Origin: Staphylococcus cornubiensis
Lineage (GTDB): Bacteria > Bacillota > Bacilli > Staphylococcales > Staphylococcaceae
Direction of reading: 5' to 3'
Assembly: GCF_900183575.1 (NCBI RefSeq)
Contig: NZ_FXUZ01000004.1
Span: forward strand, 1-64,000
DNA length: 64,000 nucleotides
Shown here: positions 17,597 to 27,244 of the stretch, in pieces
Layout of the letters: every line of letters begins with the position of its first letter
Position numbering within the stretch: the first letter of the stretch is position 1
The notes under the pieces: model-generated
What the model was told of the DNA's origin: nothing
The model's input: the letters and a program-made list of their open reading frames with translations, nothing else
The model's database searches: none
Made by a program: the position numbers and the translations under genes

Positions 17597-18514
17597 ATGG
17601 CAAAGGAAAACAATGAGATGAAAATAAATTCATTTAGTTCTGCAGATATTAATGAGAGTTATATAAGAGAATATATGCCTGAAATTTTAGATTTATTATT
17701 GATTGATAGAACAACTTCAACAATAAGGACAAAAAGAAATATAATTTGGGCAAATGAAAACTACATTAGGTATGGTGTTAAAAATTATTCGGCAAAATCT
17801 CAAATAAAACCAGAATTAGTTACTGGAAGTATGAGCAATATAATTAAACCAAGATCACTAAAGTCAAAAGAAATACAAAAAGAACGAACAAAATCTAAGG
17901 GAGAAGTATTCACACCAACATGGATTGTAAAAAAGCAAAATGATGAAATAGATAAAAATTACAAAAATGATAGTTTAGAAACATATGTTGGTAGAACTTG
18001 GATAGAAGTCACTTGTGGAGAAGCACCATATATGGTGAGTCGATATGACATGGAGTCAGGTAGAATTATTCCTTTAAATCAACGTGTTGGTTTTGTCGAT
18101 AGAAAACTAAAGAGAATTAATAAAGAAGTGAATGATAAAGCTGAATGGCAAAGATTGGTAGTTGAAGCGTTTAAATCTAGTTATGGATTTGAGTGGAGTG
18201 GGGATTCACTCTTATTAGCTCGGGAAAATCTGCTTTATTCATATCGAGATTTTTATTATGCAAAATGGTTAGAGGAACCATTACATGGATTGTTTAAAGA
18301 TATTGCTGAAATAATAAGTTACAATGTGTTTCAGATGGATGGATTAAAATATATTATTCCGCTTAGTGAAAAAAAAATAAAACGCAGAGAAGTTCAATTG
18401 TCTTTATTTCAAGATGAAGCAGAAAATAATGAAATAGTAAAACCTGGCAAACGGGTTAAGATAATGAATTGGCGAACAAATAAGATGGAATATTTCGATA
18501 AAGGGGTAAAATAA
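17597..18514 (+). CDS. Restriction-modification-associated protein, methyltransferase-like
   Basis: A 305-residue protein resembling those annotated as restriction subunit M beside large helicase proteins. GEVFTPTWIVKKQND near 102-116 looks like the motif X region that precedes SAM binding in Eco57I-like enzymes, and TWIEVTCGEAPYMVSRYDME near 135-154 may sit where motif I would be. No NPPY or DPPY motif is present, so it is unlikely to methylate alone. The C-terminus ends basic. It is 2 bp from the helicase gene. GGGGGG lies 17 bp upstream of the ATG at 17597; a second in-frame ATG at 17618 after AAAGGA is an alternative start. Confidence 0.6.
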   Translation: MAKENNEMKINSFSSADINESYIREYMPEILDLLLIDRTTSTIRTKRNIIWANENYIRYGVKNYSAKSQIKPELVTGSMSNIIKPRSLKSKEIQKERTKSKGEVFTPTWIVKKQNDEIDKNYKNDSLETYVGRTWIEVTCGEAPYMVSRYDMESGRIIPLNQRVGFVDRKLKRINKEVNDKAEWQRLVVEAFKSSYGFEWSGDSLLLARENLLYSYRDFYYAKWLEEPLHGLFKDIAEIISYNVFQMDGLKYIIPLSEKKIKRREVQLSLFQDEAENNEIVKPGKRVKIMNWRTNKMEYFDKGVK

Positions 18515-18516
18515 AC

Positions 18517-21500
18517 ATGATAGATAACACTCTAATTAGAACAACTAAAACTATTTATCCACAAATTTATGCTTATACGCTCCCTTCTGTTAAAGATAAA
18601 GAGGGATGGATTAAGATTGGTTATACAGAAAGAAAAAATGTGGATGAGAGAATAAGAGAACAAACAAAAACTGCCGCATTTAATATTGAATATATGAAAT
18701 TGTGGTCAGAACCAGCAAAATTTAATGATAGCAATGAATGGTTCAAAGATAAATTGTTCCATTCATATTTACGTACACACAAAAAAATTAAACAAAAACC
18801 AAATACAGAATGGTTTTTTTATAATGGAAATCCTTTTCAATCACTTAATGATTTTAAAGATTTTCAAAATAATAATTTTGATCAAACAGATAAAAAACTA
18901 TCTTACAAATTAAGACCTGAACAAAAAGCAGCAGTTACAAAAACAGTTAACTATATTCATAAACATCCTGGTGGAGAGTTTTTATGGAATGCTAAGCCAC
19001 GTTTTGGAAAAACATTAACCACCTATGACTTAGCGAGGAAAATAGATGCTGAAAAAGTGCTAATCGTTACAAATCGTCCAGCTATTGGTAATTCATGGTT
19101 TGATGATTTTGAAAAATTTATAGCATGGCAAACAAAATTTGCATTTATTTCAACTGCTGATTCTTTAAAAGATAGACCTGTGATGAGTCGTGATGAATTT
19201 AGAAAAAGCCTATATAGTAATGGAGAAAGAGATAAAATGATAACTTTTATTTCTTTACAAGATCTAAAAGGATCAATATATTTTGGAGGTACACATATAA
19301 AACTAGACTGGGTAAAAGATTTGGAGTGGGATCTATTAGTTATTGACGAAAGTCATGAAGGTGTTGATACACTTAAAACAGACATAGCATTTAACAAAAT
19401 TAATAGGAAATTCACACTACATTTATCAGGTACACCATTTAAAGCTGTTTCATCAGGAAAATTTAGTGAAGATCAAATTTTTAATTGGACATATGAAAAT
19501 GAACAAGAATCAAAAGCTAAGTGGAATGACATAGAATTAAATAATCCTTATGAAGATATGCCAAGATTAAATATGTTTTCATATCAAATGAGTGAAATGA
19601 TAACAGACGAAGTGAATAGGGGAGCTAAAATTGAAGGAGAAAATATAGATTTTGCATTTGATTTGAATGAATTTTTTGCAACTAATGATACAGGAAGGTT
19701 TATTTATGAGAAACACGTAATTAGATGGTTAGATTCGCTTACTCATAACGAAAAATATCCTTTTTCAACAAAAGAATTGCGTAATGAATTAAAACACACA
19801 TTTTGGTTGTTGAATCGAGTAGCCAGTGCAAAAGCATTAGAAAAACTTCTTAAAAATCATCCAGTGTTTGAAAATTATAAAGTGGTTTTAGCAGCTGGAA
19901 ATGAGCGTTTTGATGAAGACGATCAAGTAGTTAATCATAAATCGTTAGATAAGGTTAAAAAAGCAATTTCTGAAAATGAAAAGACAATAACGCTTTCTGT
20001 AGGACAATTAACAACTGGGATAACTGTTCCTGAATGGACGGCAGTAATGATGCTATCAAATATAAAATCGCCAAGTTTATATATGCAAGCAGCGTTTCGA
20101 GCGCAAAATCCATGGCAATACAAAGCTAATAATAATGTAATAAAAAAAGAAAATGCTTATGTTTTTGATTTTGCACCTGATAGAACATTGGTTATTTATG
20201 ATGAATTTGCCAATAATCTTTCTAATAACACTTCGAACGGTAAAGGTACATCAGTTGAACGTAAAGATAATATTCGTAAATTACTTAACTTTTTTCCAGT
20301 TATAGCGGAAGATAGTGAAGGAAAAATGATTAAGTTAGATGTAAACCAAGTATTGACTATCCCTAAAGCTATTAAAGCACAAGAAGTAGTGAAGCGTGGT
20401 TTCATGTCAAATTTGTTATTTCAAAACGTATCAGGAATATTTGCCTCTTCTGAAGCTCGTGAAATACTAGAACAATTAACCCCAGTTAATCCAGGAAAAT
20501 CAGCGCAGCACAATACAAATGGAAATATTGAGACAGATGTGGTTGAAGTTGATGAAAATGGAGAAGTATTAATTAAACATGATATTGTTATTAATCAATC
20601 GAAAGCTCATTTTGGAGAGAAATTATATGATGATGATATGGACAATATTGTCGATAAGTTAGTTGACCAGAAAGATGTTAATATTAGTTCGATTATTGAG
20701 ACTACTTTTAGAGATAATATAAAAAGTGGAATTAAAAGTATTGCGAAAGAGAATGGCTTGAATAATAGAACTGCTAATCAAGTAGTTAATAATAATGCCA
20801 AACGTATCGCACGTGAAATTGAAATGATTGAGAAAAACACAAGTATAAAAAAGAATGAAATTAAGGCTGATCTCCAAAGAAAAGTTGCAGAGGCAAATAA
20901 TAACTCTGCAGCGATAGTTGAAGCAAAAAAAATATATGAATACGAAAAGCAAAAAATAGAAGATAATTTTAAAAATGAAGTATCTGAAACTATTAAAAAT
21001 CAAACTAAAAAAATAGTTGAGCAATCAACAGAAGAAATTTTGAAAAAATCTGAAGAAAAAAAGAAGACTAAGGTTGAAGATGACGTTCGTGCGCGATTAA
21101 GAGGCTTTTCGCGTACAATACCTTCATTTTTAATGGCTTATGGTAGCCAAACAACATCATTGGACACATTTGATGTAGATATAAGTGACAATGTATTTAA
21201 AGAGGTAACTGGTATTACTTTGGAACAGTTCCGAACATTAAGAGATACTTATAGATTTTTTGATAGACATGTATTTGACGAATCGGTGAAGGAGTTTATG
21301 AATAAGAGAAAAGAATTATCTAATTATTTTAATGAAAGTCAAAAAGAAGACATTTTTGACTATATTCCACCCCAAAAAACTAATCAAATATATACTCCTA
21401 AAAAAGTGGTTAAGATGATGATAGATAAATTACAAGAAGAAAGTCCTGATGATTTTCGAAATCCGAATAAAACATTTGTTGATTTATACATGAAATCTGG

Positions 21501-21789
21501 CTTATATATTACCGAGATAGTAAAAAGGTTATATATCGGCTTAGAGGGTGTGATTCCTAATCCTGATGAACGCTTAAAACATATATTAGAAAAACAAGTA
21601 TACGGATTTGCACCAACAGAAATTATATATAATATTGCTCGAAATTATATATTTGGTTTTGATGAGAGAGGTATGACCATTAGTGATTCACATATTGTGT
21701 GTTTAGATACTACACCATATGCACGTGGCGAAGGTGACTTTGAGAAAAAATGTGATGAATTATTTGGAGGGAATGAGGATGAAATTTGA
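18517..21789 (+). CDS. GIY-YIG nuclease/SF2 helicase/partial methyltransferase protein
   Basis: A 1090-residue multidomain protein. Residues 12-105 resemble a GIY-YIG nuclease (IYAYTLP then WIKIGYTERKNVDERI, and a later NTEWFFYNG). An SF2 helicase follows: PRFGKTLTTYDLAR near 162, VIDESHEG near 275, LHLSGTPF near 303 and a motif VI-like YMQAAFRAQNPW. A charged coiled coil covers about 745-865. The C-terminus has IYTPKKVVKMMIDKL (motif X) near 959 and FVDLYMKSGLY near 987 in the place of SAM motif I (usual form D-P/x-x-x-G-S-G), but the protein ends before motif IV, which starts the next overlapping gene. Likely cuts and translocates DNA in a restriction system; inference from domains. Confidence 0.7.
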   Translation: MIDNTLIRTTKTIYPQIYAYTLPSVKDKEGWIKIGYTERKNVDERIREQTKTAAFNIEYMKLWSEPAKFNDSNEWFKDKLFHSYLRTHKKIKQKPNTEWFFYNGNPFQSLNDFKDFQNNNFDQTDKKLSYKLRPEQKAAVTKTVNYIHKHPGGEFLWNAKPRFGKTLTTYDLARKIDAEKVLIVTNRPAIGNSWFDDFEKFIAWQTKFAFISTADSLKDRPVMSRDEFRKSLYSNGERDKMITFISLQDLKGSIYFGGTHIKLDWVKDLEWDLLVIDESHEGVDTLKTDIAFNKINRKFTLHLSGTPFKAVSSGKFSEDQIFNWTYENEQESKAKWNDIELNNPYEDMPRLNMFSYQMSEMITDEVNRGAKIEGENIDFAFDLNEFFATNDTGRFIYEKHVIRWLDSLTHNEKYPFSTKELRNELKHTFWLLNRVASAKALEKLLKNHPVFENYKVVLAAGNERFDEDDQVVNHKSLDKVKKAISENEKTITLSVGQLTTGITVPEWTAVMMLSNIKSPSLYMQAAFRAQNPWQYKANNNVIKKENAYVFDFAPDRTLVIYDEFANNLSNNTSNGKGTSVERKDNIRKLLNFFPVIAEDSEGKMIKLDVNQVLTIPKAIKAQEVVKRGFMSNLLFQNVSGIFASSEAREILEQLTPVNPGKSAQHNTNGNIETDVVEVDENGEVLIKHDIVINQSKAHFGEKLYDDDMDNIVDKLVDQKDVNISSIIETTFRDNIKSGIKSIAKENGLNNRTANQVVNNNAKRIAREIEMIEKNTSIKKNEIKADLQRKVAEANNNSAAIVEAKKIYEYEKQKIEDNFKNEVSETIKNQTKKIVEQSTEEILKKSEEKKKTKVEDDVRARLRGFSRTIPSFLMAYGSQTTSLDTFDVDISDNVFKEVTGITLEQFRTLRDTYRFFDRHVFDESVKEFMNKRKELSNYFNESQKEDIFDYIPPQKTNQIYTPKKVVKMMIDKLQEESPDDFRNPNKTFVDLYMKSGLYITEIVKRLYIGLEGVIPNPDERLKHILEKQVYGFAPTEIIYNIARNYIFGFDERGMTISDSHIVCLDTTPYARGEGDFEKKCDELFGGNEDEI

Positions 21790-22807
21790 TGTAGTAGTTG
21801 GAAATCCACCGTATCAAGATAATATTGAAAATCGAAGTGAGCAACCATCAATTTATAATTATTTTTATGACTTAGCAGAAAAAATCAGTGATAAATATTG
21901 TTTGATTACACCAGCGAGATTCTTGTTTAATATAGGATCAACGTCAAAAAAATGGAACAAAAAAATGATTGAAGATATAAATAATCAATTAGTATTTTAC
22001 GTACAAGATGCATCTGAATTATTTCCTAATACCATTATTAAAGGTGGTGTGGCGATTTTATACCATGATTCAAAAAGGGAAATTGGTCCTATTGGTACTT
22101 TCACAATTTATTCAGAATTAAATCGAATTCTTGAGAAAGTCGTTAGAGAAGATTTCATTTCTATAGCTGAATTATTATTCAGTAATACAAGTTATAAATA
22201 TTCTGAGACGTTATGGTCGGAAAATCCTAATTTAAGAAGTAGGGTTTCTGGTGGCTCTAAAAGATATCTATCATCATCTGTATTCGATAAGCTAGAAGAA
22301 ATTTTTTTCGAACGTATTCCTAATGATAAATATGAATATGTTCAGATTTTGGGACGTAAAAATAAAAAGAGAGAATATTATTGGATGAGAAAAGATTATT
22401 TATTAGAGCATCCCAATATGGATAAATTTAAAGTTTTAGTTCCTAGTTCTAATGGTTCGGGTAAACTTGGTGAAGTTTTATCTAATCCAATAGTAGGTGG
22501 GAAAAACTTAGGTCATACTGAAACATTTATTTCATTTGGTAGTTTTTCAAAAAAATCTGATGCTGATAATTTATTGAAGTATTTAAAAACTAAATTTACG
22601 AGAGTAATGTTAGGAGTTGTAAAAATTACACAGGGAAATAAAACAAAAGAAGTATGGTCAAAGGTACCAATACAAGACTTTACAAAAAATTCAGATATAG
22701 ATTGGTCCAAAACAGTTTCTGAAATTGATCAACAATTATACAAAAAATATAATTTATCTAAAAACGAAATAGAATTTATCGAGAAAAACGTTAAAGCAAT
22801 GGACTAG
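21779..22807 (+). CDS. Eco57I-like methyltransferase half with NPPY motif
   Basis: A 342-residue protein starting MKFDVVVGNPPYQDN, so catalytic motif IV of an adenine-N6 methyltransferase lies at residues 9-12 with no room for the SAM-binding motifs before it. Those (motifs X and I) are at the C-terminus of the preceding protein, whose gene overlaps this one by 11 bp in another frame. The remainder (KYCLITPARFLFN, and later GKNLGHTETFISFGSFSKK) resembles target-recognition regions of Eco57I-like enzymes. A strong GGAGGG lies 8 bp before the ATG. The two polypeptides presumably associate to make one active site; I recall similar stand-alone NPPY proteins in other bacteria. Confidence 0.7.
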   Translation: MKFDVVVGNPPYQDNIENRSEQPSIYNYFYDLAEKISDKYCLITPARFLFNIGSTSKKWNKKMIEDINNQLVFYVQDASELFPNTIIKGGVAILYHDSKREIGPIGTFTIYSELNRILEKVVREDFISIAELLFSNTSYKYSETLWSENPNLRSRVSGGSKRYLSSSVFDKLEEIFFERIPNDKYEYVQILGRKNKKREYYWMRKDYLLEHPNMDKFKVLVPSSNGSGKLGEVLSNPIVGGKNLGHTETFISFGSFSKKSDADNLLKYLKTKFTRVMLGVVKITQGNKTKEVWSKVPIQDFTKNSDIDWSKTVSEIDQQLYKKYNLSKNEIEFIEKNVKAMD

Positions 22808-23367
22808 TTTAAGATTGACCAATATTCAATATTTTTGAGAATATTTATATTATTTTCTTGTTTACTACCTACTATACCTCTAATGAATTGCAAAAGGAGG
22901 AGGAATGTAAATCCTAGCCTCCTCCAAATATTAAAGATTAAAGTAACTATAGCTTGAATTTATTAATTAGTGTAATATGAATAAAGTTTAATTTTGTGTT
23001 TTAAATATTAGTAGAGATTTATCGGCAATAGTTAACTCAAATATTACTAAAGTGCTCAGATAAACATTAATAAAGTAAAATGGTTTTGCAAATGAAAATG
23101 TAATACTCTTATTATTGAATGAATATGCAGATTAGCAAATGAGATATTACGCCTCTATTTTAAATCAAAGTAGTTATTGTAGTGTAGAAACAGTTTCAAT
23201 TGATGAAAATATTTAAAAACAGATCTACATATACAAATTATTAATTTTATTATACAATTTATTTGATAAATATTGCAAATAATAAGAAGCACCGTATATT
23301 AACGCATTACTATAATTAGAAGTATAAAGTAATTGAGGGTTTATTTTCACCGTTTCGATTTTATTTG
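22808..23367. other. AT-rich gap with one hairpin
   Basis: 560 bp without a supported gene. A hairpin (GGAGGAGG at 22896-22903 with 22918-22925) follows the methyltransferase gene and may act as a weak terminator; no strong T-tract follows. The rest is AT-rich with scattered stops in all frames. No SCC core was found. Confidence 0.5.
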
Positions 23368-24486
23368 ATGGGATGTGGTTATTTGAATATTAAGCTGTTT
23401 ATATATTTTTGGTCCATATATATGTGGATATTAATATTACAAAAGTTGATTTATGGACCATCAATTTTAACTTTACTTTACGTAGTTTCCACTGTTTCGA
23501 TTTTACTAGTTATAAATATTAAAAATAAGAATTTACAACACTATTTATCAAATATATATCAATATAGAAAAAACACTGCCCTTCTTAAGTACTGGATAAT
23601 ATTAGATGATGAAAAAAATTTGCATAAAAAAGAAGTTAAAAAATACTATAAGAAAGTGAATACAGGTATGTATATTTTTTCCTTATTTTTTATTTTCATC
23701 TTCATTTTTCTTTTAAATGTAATAACAGTAATTCAGCCATTTGCAACAGTTGTTATAGTAATTGTTTACATTATCATACTATTTTGTTTGATTCAGTCTA
23801 TGCTTTATAAGTTTCCTATTGCTATCACGCTAATAGTACCTTTTATTTCATTTTTTATAGTTTCTGTTTTGTATGATAGCAATAAAATTGAGAATATAAT
23901 ATTGTTAAAAGTTTTATTTGTTTTATTTTCCACTATATTTTATGGTTTCATATGTTTTGTGGCAGAACCTTACATAATTAGAAATCTACACAAAAATCAA
24001 TTGTTTATTAATGGTTTGCCTAATATAATTTTGTTGTTCATTACATTTTTTATGAGCACTGTAAAAAAACCTAAACTTAACTTTACGGGTGATTCAAATT
24101 TCTCGAAACTTCCTAATGAAATACAAAACATTCTTTCGAATAAAGAATTTATAAATATTATAAGAGATATTATTTATCAGTTTCAAATAACTCAATTCAC
24201 TTCAGAAATAACAACTTATATTCTTATGATTAGTATAATCATTTTTACATTTAGTGCCTCTTTAAATATAAAAATGAGATATGATAATAAAAAAGCAAAG
24301 AGGTTACTTTCTAGTACTAGAAGAAGGATTATGAAACATCAAATGTTTTGCTATAGTGATTTTCAAAAGATTAGTTATTATGGTGGTTCATACTATGAAG
24401 ACCAACTTTTTTCTATACCAGGTGTGTATAAATTTATTTATGAAATTGAAATGAACAAAGCGAAATCTGAAAATACGTCTAAATGA
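23368..24486 (+). CDS. Multi-pass membrane protein of unknown function
   Basis: A protein of about 372 residues with hydrophobic segments near 10-50, 100-130, 130-150, 160-180, 190-215, 225-245 and 300-325, separated by Lys/Asn-rich loops, and a hydrophilic C-terminal tail of about 60 residues. I recognise no family or motif. It is the last gene of the AT-rich accessory block and shares its base composition. The start is uncertain: the ATG at 23368 has no clear ribosome binding site, and a TTG lies 15 bp further on. It could be a membrane effector of a defence locus, but nothing shows this directly. Confidence 0.55.
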   Translation: MGCGYLNIKLFIYFWSIYMWILILQKLIYGPSILTLLYVVSTVSILLVINIKNKNLQHYLSNIYQYRKNTALLKYWIILDDEKNLHKKEVKKYYKKVNTGMYIFSLFFIFIFIFLLNVITVIQPFATVVIVIVYIIILFCLIQSMLYKFPIAITLIVPFISFFIVSVLYDSNKIENIILLKVLFVLFSTIFYGFICFVAEPYIIRNLHKNQLFINGLPNIILLFITFFMSTVKKPKLNFTGDSNFSKLPNEIQNILSNKEFINIIRDIIYQFQITQFTSEITTYILMISIIIFTFSASLNIKMRYDNKKAKRLLSSTRRRIMKHQMFCYSDFQKISYYGGSYYEDQLFSIPGVYKFIYEIEMNKAKSENTSK

Positions 24487-24559
24487 CTTTAATGGTGTTT
24501 TTACAATTAAAAAATAATAATTTCGTAAAGTTGTAATTAATTGTATACAAAAAGAGTGG

Positions 24560-24590
24560 AGCGATTTTTTGATAGGTCGCTTTTTATTTT
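24560..24590 (+). terminator. Terminator after the membrane protein gene
   Basis: AGCGA/TCGCT stem (24560-24564 with 24577-24581) followed by TTTTTATTTT. Confidence 0.6.
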
Positions 24591-25018
24591 GCGTTAGCAC
24601 GATGCATCCAAACCTTATTCCTTAAACCGACGACTACTAATGAATTTTTGAGTTACTGTCTACGCCTGTAACTATGATGCTGCCTAAAGAATAATACTGC
24701 CCTTAGACTTCCCCTCCTATATAGCAGTATATGCCACAGTGTTTCTCGCATGATTGGTATATTGCCTGCAAATCCCACTCAATGACAACAAAACTCCAAC
24801 AAAAGTTGTAATATTCGGATTATTTTAATAATATTTTCATTTTGAATTTATTGCATTTTCAATTGACTTTAGCTAAATTTGAAGCTAATATGTTAGTGAA
24901 TTAATTCACAATCTCTATAGCTATAGATACTTCATAATGCTTTTTTTAATTTTCAATAAGATATATTTAGCATCTAAATTAAAATACAGTTTCAATGACT
25001 CAACAAGGAGTGTTTGTT
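24591..25018. other. Gap before ald with an unexplained less AT-rich block
   Basis: 428 bp without a gene. Bases 24591-24790 are clearly less AT-rich than the surroundings and contain paired segments such as ATACTGC (24694-24700) with GCAGTAT (24724-24730). The minus strand has short protein-like stretches interrupted by stops, which suggests a decayed gene or element, not identified. Bases 24800-25018 are AT-rich and should hold the ald promoter. This may be the edge between the accessory block and the chromosome. Confidence 0.4.
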
Positions 25019-26134
25019 ATGAAAATTGGTATTGTTAAAGAATTAAAGCCTGGTGAAGGACGTATAGGCTGTACACCTGAAAATGCTAAAATCCTGAAAG
25101 ATCAAGGACATGAAGTATACGTAGAACACAATGCTGGCATAGGTTCTGGATTTACGAACGAAGCTTATGAAAATGCCGGTGCGATAATTGTTTCACATGA
25201 AAAGTGCTGGGAAGCGGATTTAATTATTAAAGTGAAAGAGCCCCACGAAAGTGAATTTCAATATTTCAAAAAAGGCCAAGTGATTTGGGGATTCCAACAT
25301 TTGGCATCGTCTAAAAAAACAGTTGAAACGATGCAACAAGCGGGTGTGACGGCGATTGGTGGCGAAACAATCGAACAAGATGGTAAAGCGATTTTGTTAG
25401 AACCGATGAGCGCGATTGCTGGACGCCGTTCAATGTTAATGGGTGCGTATTACTTAGAGGCGCAACATCAAGGGGAAGGTATATTAATTTCTGGTATTGA
25501 TGCCATTTCGGGAATTCCTTCTGGTAAAGTGGTGATTTTCGGTGGCGGTTCTGCAGGTGTCAATGCGGCAACGATTGCGTTAGGTTTACAAGCAGAAGTC
25601 GTGATTATCGAATTAAAAGATGAACGTATTGCTTGGCTTGAAGCACATTTTAAAAACGACAATGTGACTGTAGTGAAATCTAACGAAGCCAATTTAGCTC
25701 GAGAAATCAAAACGGCTGATGTGTTTATCTCAACAATTTTAATTCCAGGCTCTAAACCACCGAAACTTGTGACGAGAGATATGGTACGTAGCATGAAAAA
25801 AGGTTCAGTGCTTGTGGATATTGCGATTGACCAAGGCGGAACTGTTGAAGGTATTTGTCCAACAACGATTAGTGATCCGATTTACGTTGAAGATGGTGTC
25901 ATCCATTACGCTGTACCGAATCAACCGGGTGCTGTACCGCGCACATCTACAATGGTGCTCGCAGCGGGGAACATTGACTTCTTATCCGAAATTAGCAATA
26001 AAGGTATCAAACGTGCAATTCAAGACAATCCAGTCCTAGCCTCAGGGGTGAATATTTATCAAGGACATATTACAAATCAAGGTTTAGCACAATCACATGA
26101 GATGCCTTATGAAAAGTTAGCAGACTTAATCTAG
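25019..26134 (+). CDS. ald: Alanine dehydrogenase
   Basis: A 371-residue NAD-dependent alanine dehydrogenase (L-alanine + H2O + NAD+ to pyruvate + NH4+ + NADH). The N-terminus MKIGIVKELKPGEGRIGCTP, the WGFQHLAS segment with the conserved catalytic His, and the nucleotide-binding VVIFGGGSAGVNAA near 170 are all present; length is typical. The ATG at 25019 follows AAGGAG. It begins a three-gene set with threonine deaminase and an amino-acid permease; the same three genes cluster in S. aureus (ald1, tdcB and a permease), where they feed Ala, Ser and Thr into pyruvate and ketobutyrate. Confidence 0.95.
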   Translation: MKIGIVKELKPGEGRIGCTPENAKILKDQGHEVYVEHNAGIGSGFTNEAYENAGAIIVSHEKCWEADLIIKVKEPHESEFQYFKKGQVIWGFQHLASSKKTVETMQQAGVTAIGGETIEQDGKAILLEPMSAIAGRRSMLMGAYYLEAQHQGEGILISGIDAISGIPSGKVVIFGGGSAGVNAATIALGLQAEVVIIELKDERIAWLEAHFKNDNVTVVKSNEANLAREIKTADVFISTILIPGSKPPKLVTRDMVRSMKKGSVLVDIAIDQGGTVEGICPTTISDPIYVEDGVIHYAVPNQPGAVPRTSTMVLAAGNIDFLSEISNKGIKRAIQDNPVLASGVNIYQGHITNQGLAQSHEMPYEKLADLI

Positions 26135-26170
26135 TTCGTACAACATCAATTTGAAAAGAGGATGATGGTG

Positions 26171-27211
26171 ATGGCAACAAATGCTGTTATGATACAAACT
26201 GAAAAATATTGTAATATTCATGATATCAAAGAAGCTAAGATGAGAATTCAAGATTATGTACGTGAAACACCACTAATTAAATCAATGTTTTTGAGTAACA
26301 ACATTACAGGTGGGAACGTTTATTTAAAACTTGAGAACATGCAATACACCGGATCGTTCAAATTTAGAGGTGCACTCAATAAAATCTTGCACTTAACGGA
26401 TGAACAAAAAGCGAAAGGCATTATCACGGCTTCAGCGGGGAACCATGCGCAAGGTCTCGCTTTAACTGGACAACTGCTTGGTGTTGATGCCACGGTTGTC
26501 ATGCCTGAAGAAGCACCGATTTCTAAACAAGAGGCGACACGTGGCTATGGTGCTGAGGTCATCCTTAAAGGAGAAACATTTAATGACTCTCGTCTGTATA
26601 TGGAACAACTGGCAGCGGAAACAGGCAAAACGATTGTACACCCTTATGATGATGTTGAAGTTATGGCAGGACAAGGTACGGTTGGTTTAGAAATTTTAGA
26701 TCAAATTTGGGATATTGACACTGTTGTGGTACCGGTAGGCGGCGGTGGCTTGATTGCTGGTTTAGCGACGGCTTTAAAATCATTTAACCCCTCTATTCAT
26801 ATTATCGGCGTGCAATCTGAAAATGTTCACGGTATGGCGGAATCTATAAAAGAAGGCCAAATTACATCACAATTTACAGCACATACCATTGCAGATGGCA
26901 CTGAAGTCACCATTCCTGGTAATAAAACGTATGCTGTTGTTGAAAAACTTGTCGATGAATTTGTATTGGTCTCAGAAGATGAAATCGCGAATGCCATGCG
27001 TCATTTAATGCAACGTACGAAAATCATTACTGAAGGTGCAGGGGCATTACCAACTGCTGCCCTATTAAGTGGTAAAATTGACCCGCGTTGGATTAAAGGC
27101 AAAAACATCGTCGCGTTAGTATCTGGAGGTAACGTTGACCTTACACGTGTGTCACATATTATTGATGACTTATTGAGACCTGCAGATACAAGTGAAGGTG
27201 TGGTAGGATAG
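26171..27211 (+). CDS. tdcB: Catabolic threonine deaminase
   Basis: A 346-residue PLP enzyme converting L-threonine to 2-oxobutyrate and ammonia. The PLP-binding Lys lies in YTGSFKFRGALNK near 62, the phosphate-binding loop is VGGGGLIAGLA near 190, and SAGNHAQGLAL is the usual substrate loop. There is no C-terminal ACT domain, so this is the short catabolic type rather than biosynthetic IlvA. Of several in-frame starts between 26162 and 26171, the ATG at 26171 is best spaced from AAGAGG and gives the S. aureus length. Confidence 0.92.
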   Translation: MATNAVMIQTEKYCNIHDIKEAKMRIQDYVRETPLIKSMFLSNNITGGNVYLKLENMQYTGSFKFRGALNKILHLTDEQKAKGIITASAGNHAQGLALTGQLLGVDATVVMPEEAPISKQEATRGYGAEVILKGETFNDSRLYMEQLAAETGKTIVHPYDDVEVMAGQGTVGLEILDQIWDIDTVVVPVGGGGLIAGLATALKSFNPSIHIIGVQSENVHGMAESIKEGQITSQFTAHTIADGTEVTIPGNKTYAVVEKLVDEFVLVSEDEIANAMRHLMQRTKIITEGAGALPTAALLSGKIDPRWIKGKNIVALVSGGNVDLTRVSHIIDDLLRPADTSEGVVG

Positions 27212-27244
27212 CCCATATCAAGGAATGAAACGGAGGCAACAGCA

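Noticed and set aside
24881-24899. GAAGC...AGTGA resembling the SCC core
   Set aside because: Only the ends agree; the centre differs and needs a gap. More likely chance in AT-rich DNA.
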